From CALKAL01 sp051846895 (GTDB lineage: Bacteria; Bacillota; Bacilli; Bacillales; Alkalibacillaceae): a stretch of 64,000 nucleotides of DNA. The DNA lies in NCBI GenBank assembly GCA_051846895.1, contig JBPYCQ010000002.1, positions 62,001 to 126,000 of the forward strand, read 5' to 3'. Made by a program: the position numbers and the translations under genes. Numbering within the stretch: the first letter of the stretch is position 1; every line of letters begins with the position of its first letter. Shown here piece after piece: positions 60,767-64,000 of the stretch. The notes under the pieces were generated by a model that searched no databases, was not told the DNA's origin, and was given only the letters and a program-made list of their open reading frames with translations.

Positions 60767-61573
60767 ATGGCAGAAAAAAAAGTAATCTCCATTGAAGATC
60801 GAATTCCGCAACTAAAGCAAAAGAGAAAAAGGAAAGCGAACAGAAGATTTTTTACCTATTTAACGATTATACTTTTATTAATCATTTTAATTGTCTATTT
60901 ACAATCACCACTAAGCTATTTACAATCTATTGAAGTTACAAATCATCATTCAGTATCAGAGGAAGAAATTATTGAATTAAGCCAGCTTAGTACTGATGAA
61001 TCTTTCTGGAGTATAAAGGTTGATCAAGTTATTGAAAACATTAAAACACATCCAGAGATAGAGGAAGTAACAATTAAAAGAAAATGGTATAATCATATAG
61101 TTATCGAAGTTTCAGAATTAAAACGTGTTGGATATGTAAATAATGGAAACAATTATTATCCTATATTAGAAAATGGTAAAATATTAAATAACACTCCTTT
61201 GAAGCAACCAAAAGGAGACGCACCTATTTTAAACGAGTTTACAGAAGAAGATATTTTGGAAAATATGGCTAGTCAATTGTCTAATTTGGAAGAGTCAATT
61301 GTTTCATTAATCTCAGAAATTTTCTGGGAGCCCGATGGACAATCTCGTTATCGTATTAGGCTATTTATGACTGATGGACAAGAAGTTATAGCTTCCATAA
61401 GAAATTTCCAAGAAAAGATGTCAGTATATCCTTCTATTGCTTCACAATTAGATCCAACTATGGCGGGTGTATTGTATATTGATGTAGGGGCATATTTCCA
61501 ACCTTTTTCTCAAGAAAAAAATGATGAACAAATTGAGATTGATATAGAGCAATCTAATGATGTTTCACCTTAA
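60767..61573 (+). CDS. divIB: Cell division protein DivIB/FtsQ
   Basis: The 268-residue bitopic protein has a basic N-terminus, one helix (about 28-45), a POTRA domain (SIEVTNHHSVSEEEIIELS) and an FtsQ beta domain, ending in an acidic tail. It stabilises FtsL and DivIC at the septum. The second ATG (60767) is in frame, behind AAGGAGAAG. ylxW, ylxX and sbp, which follow in B. subtilis, are missing. Confidence 0.93.
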   Translation: MAEKKVISIEDRIPQLKQKRKRKANRRFFTYLTIILLLIILIVYLQSPLSYLQSIEVTNHHSVSEEEIIELSQLSTDESFWSIKVDQVIENIKTHPEIEEVTIKRKWYNHIVIEVSELKRVGYVNNGNNYYPILENGKILNNTPLKQPKGDAPILNEFTEEDILENMASQLSNLEESIVSLISEIFWEPDGQSRYRIRLFMTDGQEVIASIRNFQEKMSVYPSIASQLDPTMAGVLYIDVGAYFQPFSQEKNDEQIEIDIEQSNDVSP

Positions 61574-61695
61574 TCGCAAAAGTTGTATGTTTTTGTAGAA
61601 TCTTGCAGGTATAATGCAATTTAAGTTGAAATAATACATTAAGGAAATTCTAATAGATTTATTTGTAACGGAAGCCTTAATCGGAGGTGCAAAAA

Positions 61696-62985
61696 TTGAA
61701 TCGTAGTGAAACATTAGTCAGCTTAGATATTGGAACATCTAAAGTAAAAGTGATTATTGGAGAAGTATCAAATGACACATTAAATGTAATAGGAGTCGGC
61801 GTTGCTGAATCAAAAGGAATGAAAAAGGGAGCAATCGTTGACATCGACCAAACTGTTCATTCCATTCAAAATGCCGTCGACCAGGCTGAACGGATGGTTG
61901 ATACTCAAATAAAACGTGTCATTGTCAGTATAAACGGCAGCCACATTCAACTACAAGATTGTCATGGTGTCGTAGCAGTTTCGAGTGAAACTAGAGATAT
62001 TGGTGATGAAGACATAAGGCGAGTGATTGAAGCTTCACAAGTGATGTCAATTCCACCTGAAAGAGAAATTGTAGATGTATTTCCAAAACAATTTATCGTG
62101 GATGGGCAAGACGAAATCACTGACCCACGTGGTATGATCGGTGTAAGGCTTGAAATGCAAGGAACTTTAATCACTTGTGGGCGAACAAATTTACATAATA
62201 TCATTAAATGTGTTGAACGTGCAGGATTAGAAATCCAAGATATTTGCCTTCAACCTCTTGCTGCAGGTGAATTTGCTCTGTCGAAAGATGAAAAGAATCT
62301 CGGAGTTGGTATGATCAATATTGGTGCTGGAAGTACGACCATTTCAGTATTTTCAGACGGATATTTAGTTGACACCTCAGTCATTCCATTAGGTGGCGAT
62401 AACATTACAAAAGATTTATCTATTGGGATGAAGACGACGACAGAAGAAGCTGAAAACGTAAAGAAGGAATTTGGACATGCTTATCGAAGAGATGCATTAG
62501 AAGAAAATACTTTTTCGGTTGTTACAATTGGTAGTAATGATAGGCAAACATTTGACCAAGTGCAAATTGCAGAAATTATTGAAGCGAGATTAGCAGAAAT
62601 ATATTATTATGCTTTACAGGAAATAAGAAGAATGGGCTATCGTGATCTTGCCGGGGGATATGTACTAACAGGTGGTGTTGTTAGCCTTCCAGGAGTACTA
62701 GAGTTAGCAAGAGAAGTCTTTCAAACAAATGTAAGACTTTCAATCCCATCATTAATCGGTGTTAGAGAGCCTCATTTTACAGTTGGGTTAGGTACCTTGC
62801 AATTTGCTTTTCGTAATGCGAAAATACAAGGTAAAGAATTTGTTAGTGGGATTCAAATGGCGCATGCAGAAATGGACAAGCCTAGTAGAATCAAACAGGA
62901 TAAAGTTAAAAAAGACGTCGTTAAAAACAAATCAAAAGATAAAGAGTCTTTCGTGAAAAAACTACAAAACTATTTTTTTGATTAA
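61696..62985 (+). CDS. ftsA: Cell division protein FtsA
   Basis: The 429-residue actin-like protein has LDIGTSKVKVIIGE (phosphate 1), the SHS2 domain (about 84-165), GMINIGAGSTTISVF, VLTGGVVSLPG, and a C-terminal amphipathic helix (FVKKLQNYFFD) that anchors FtsZ to the membrane. TTG 61696 is preferred as GGAGGTG is at 61683-61689. A TATAAT at 61610-61615 in the upstream gap may be a promoter -10. 62 nt before ftsZ. Confidence 0.94.
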   Translation: MNRSETLVSLDIGTSKVKVIIGEVSNDTLNVIGVGVAESKGMKKGAIVDIDQTVHSIQNAVDQAERMVDTQIKRVIVSINGSHIQLQDCHGVVAVSSETRDIGDEDIRRVIEASQVMSIPPEREIVDVFPKQFIVDGQDEITDPRGMIGVRLEMQGTLITCGRTNLHNIIKCVERAGLEIQDICLQPLAAGEFALSKDEKNLGVGMINIGAGSTTISVFSDGYLVDTSVIPLGGDNITKDLSIGMKTTTEEAENVKKEFGHAYRRDALEENTFSVVTIGSNDRQTFDQVQIAEIIEARLAEIYYYALQEIRRMGYRDLAGGYVLTGGVVSLPGVLELAREVFQTNVRLSIPSLIGVREPHFTVGLGTLQFAFRNAKIQGKEFVSGIQMAHAEMDKPSRIKQDKVKKDVVKNKSKDKESFVKKLQNYFFD

Positions 62986-63047
62986 TCAATCGTTTCCTTC
63001 ACTATGTTAAGTAGAAAGGGAATTCTGTACAATAGGAGGAACCTAAC

Positions 63048-64000
63048 ATGTTAGATTTTGAGTCAAATGTTGATCAATTAGCTAAAATAAAAGTAATCGG
63101 CGTTGGTGGCGGTGGAAGTAATGCGGTTAATCGTATGATTGAGCACGGTGTTCAAGGAGTTGAATTCATCGCTGTAAATACTGACGCACAGGCATTAAAT
63201 TTATCAAAAGCCGAAACTAAACTACGCATCGGGGATAAATTAACCCGTGGTTTAGGTGCAGGTGCAAATCCAGAAGTTGGTAGAAAAGCGGCGGAAGAAA
63301 GTAAAGAAGCAATTGTTGAGACATTACAAGGTGCAGATATGGTTTTTGTAACTGCTGGTATGGGCGGTGGAACTGGAACTGGTGCAGCTCCTGTCATTGC
63401 TCAAATTTCAAAAGAATTAGGTGCTTTAACTGTCGGTGTTGTAACACGTCCATTCTTATTTGAAGGAAGAAGACGTTCTACTCAAGCAACATCAGGTGTA
63501 GATGCTTTAAAAGAAAATGTTGATACATTAATTGTTATTCCTAATGATCGTTTGTTAGAAATCGTTGATAAAAACACACCGATGTTAGAAGCTTTCCGTG
63601 AAGCTGATAATGTCTTAAGACAAGGTGTACAAGGTATTTCAGATTTAATAGCTGTACCAGGTCTAATCAACGTTGACTTTGCCGATGTTAAGACGATTAT
63701 GGAAGACAAAGGTTCTGCCCTAATGGGAATTGGTGTTGCTACTGGTGAAAACCGTGCAACAGAAGCCGCGAAAAAGGCTATTTCTTCGCCATTACTTGAA
63801 ACTTCAATTGATGGTGCTCATGGTGTCCTCATGAATATTTCAGGTGGAACGAATTTAAGCCTGTATGAAGTACAAGAAGCAGCTGAAATCGTAACATCAG
63901 CAGCGGACCAAGAAGTGAACGTGATTTTTGGCTCTGTTATTAATGAAAACCTAACAGAAGAAATAGTTGTTACTGTTATTGCGACTGGTTTTGATGAAAA
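63048..64000 (+). CDS. ftsZ: Cell division protein FtsZ, C-terminus cut off
   Basis: About 317 residues of this tubulin-like GTPase are present; the frame runs off the right edge. Visible motifs: VIGVGGGGSNAVNRM, the tubulin signature GMGGGTGTGAAP (about 105-116), RPFLFEGRRR, and the NVDFADVKTIM T7-loop region. It polymerises into the Z-ring. ATG is behind AGGAGGAACC. Confidence 0.97.
   Translation, partial: MLDFESNVDQLAKIKVIGVGGGGSNAVNRMIEHGVQGVEFIAVNTDAQALNLSKAETKLRIGDKLTRGLGAGANPEVGRKAAEESKEAIVETLQGADMVFVTAGMGGGTGTGAAPVIAQISKELGALTVGVVTRPFLFEGRRRSTQATSGVDALKENVDTLIVIPNDRLLEIVDKNTPMLEAFREADNVLRQGVQGISDLIAVPGLINVDFADVKTIMEDKGSALMGIGVATGENRATEAAKKAISSPLLETSIDGAHGVLMNISGGTNLSLYEVQEAAEIVTSAADQEVNVIFGSVINENLTEEIVVTVIATGFDE

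Noticed and set aside
61641..61680. A sigma-H promoter before ftsA, as in B. subtilis
   Set aside because: TAAGGAAAT resembles a sigma-H -35 box, but no RNNGAAT lies at 11-12 nt. I did not annotate it.

Overview
This window is AT-rich chromosomal DNA of an endospore-forming Bacillaceae bacterium. Gene content and order follow the Bacillus subtilis speA-yktABC-yla-pycA-cta-ylb-dcw segment almost step by step. Sporulation genes (ylaJ, ylbJ, gerR/rsfA, spoVD, spoVE, the sRNA csfG) show that it makes spores. A BCCT osmolyte carrier at the left edge, very acidic tails on exported proteins (CtaC, lipoproteins) and a caa3-type oxidase suggest a salt- or alkali-adapted relative. That habitat is inference only. 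No rRNA, tRNA, CRISPR array, prophage or intact transposase gene is visible.

Layout. 1-3400: start of a BCCT transporter, a polysaccharide deacetylase lipoprotein, the dual-function RNA SR1 with its 39-codon SR1P peptide, and convergent speA. 3487-10678: flavin oxidoreductase, yktA, a ferritin-like gene, yktB, yktC/suhB and the yla genes (ylaF, H, I, J, L, glutaminase ylaM, ylaN). 10812-20589: pycA, then ctaA facing away from ctaB-C-D-E-F (heme A synthesis and caa3 oxidase). 20786-28472: an approx. 8-kb block separates ctaF from ctaG; it holds a five-gene dipeptide-type ABC transporter and a sigma factor/anti-sigma pair. 28673-34950: ctaG, ctaM-like DUF420, an AI-2E family membrane protein, yugN, ylbD, ylbF, ylbG and two poorly known genes. 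34951-35606: a 407-bp MITE-like repeat sits exactly at the terminator of the minus-strand sporulation sRNA csfG. 35607-45351: rsmD, coaD, ylbJ, ylbK, ylbL, tmcAL, ylbN-rpmF, an enoyl-CoA hydratase family gene, a GerR/RsfA regulator, ylbP, panE and a DUF3397 gene. 45442-64000: bshC, then the division/cell-wall cluster mraZ-rsmH-ftsL-pbpB-spoVD-murE-murF-mraY-murD-spoVE-murB-divIB-ftsA-ftsZ, with ftsZ cut by the window edge.

How the genes work together. The dcw cluster builds the UDP-MurNAc-pentapeptide/lipid I pathway and the divisome, with spore-specific members (SpoVD, SpoVE) embedded. murF is inside the cluster, while murG is absent from its usual place after spoVE. ftsW is also absent between ylaN and pycA. 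The cta genes make heme A, assemble the Cu centres and encode the oxidase. Most convergent gene pairs share one symmetrical terminator hairpin.

The most informative non-coding signals are: csfG with a full sigma-F promoter match; the SR1 promoter overlapped by a perfect match to the CcpN operator; a 10-bp-spaced MraZ box array before mraZ with a mirrored array just after bshC; mutually exclusive hairpins over the spoVE ribosome binding site; and the mobile-element-like repeat at the csfG terminator.
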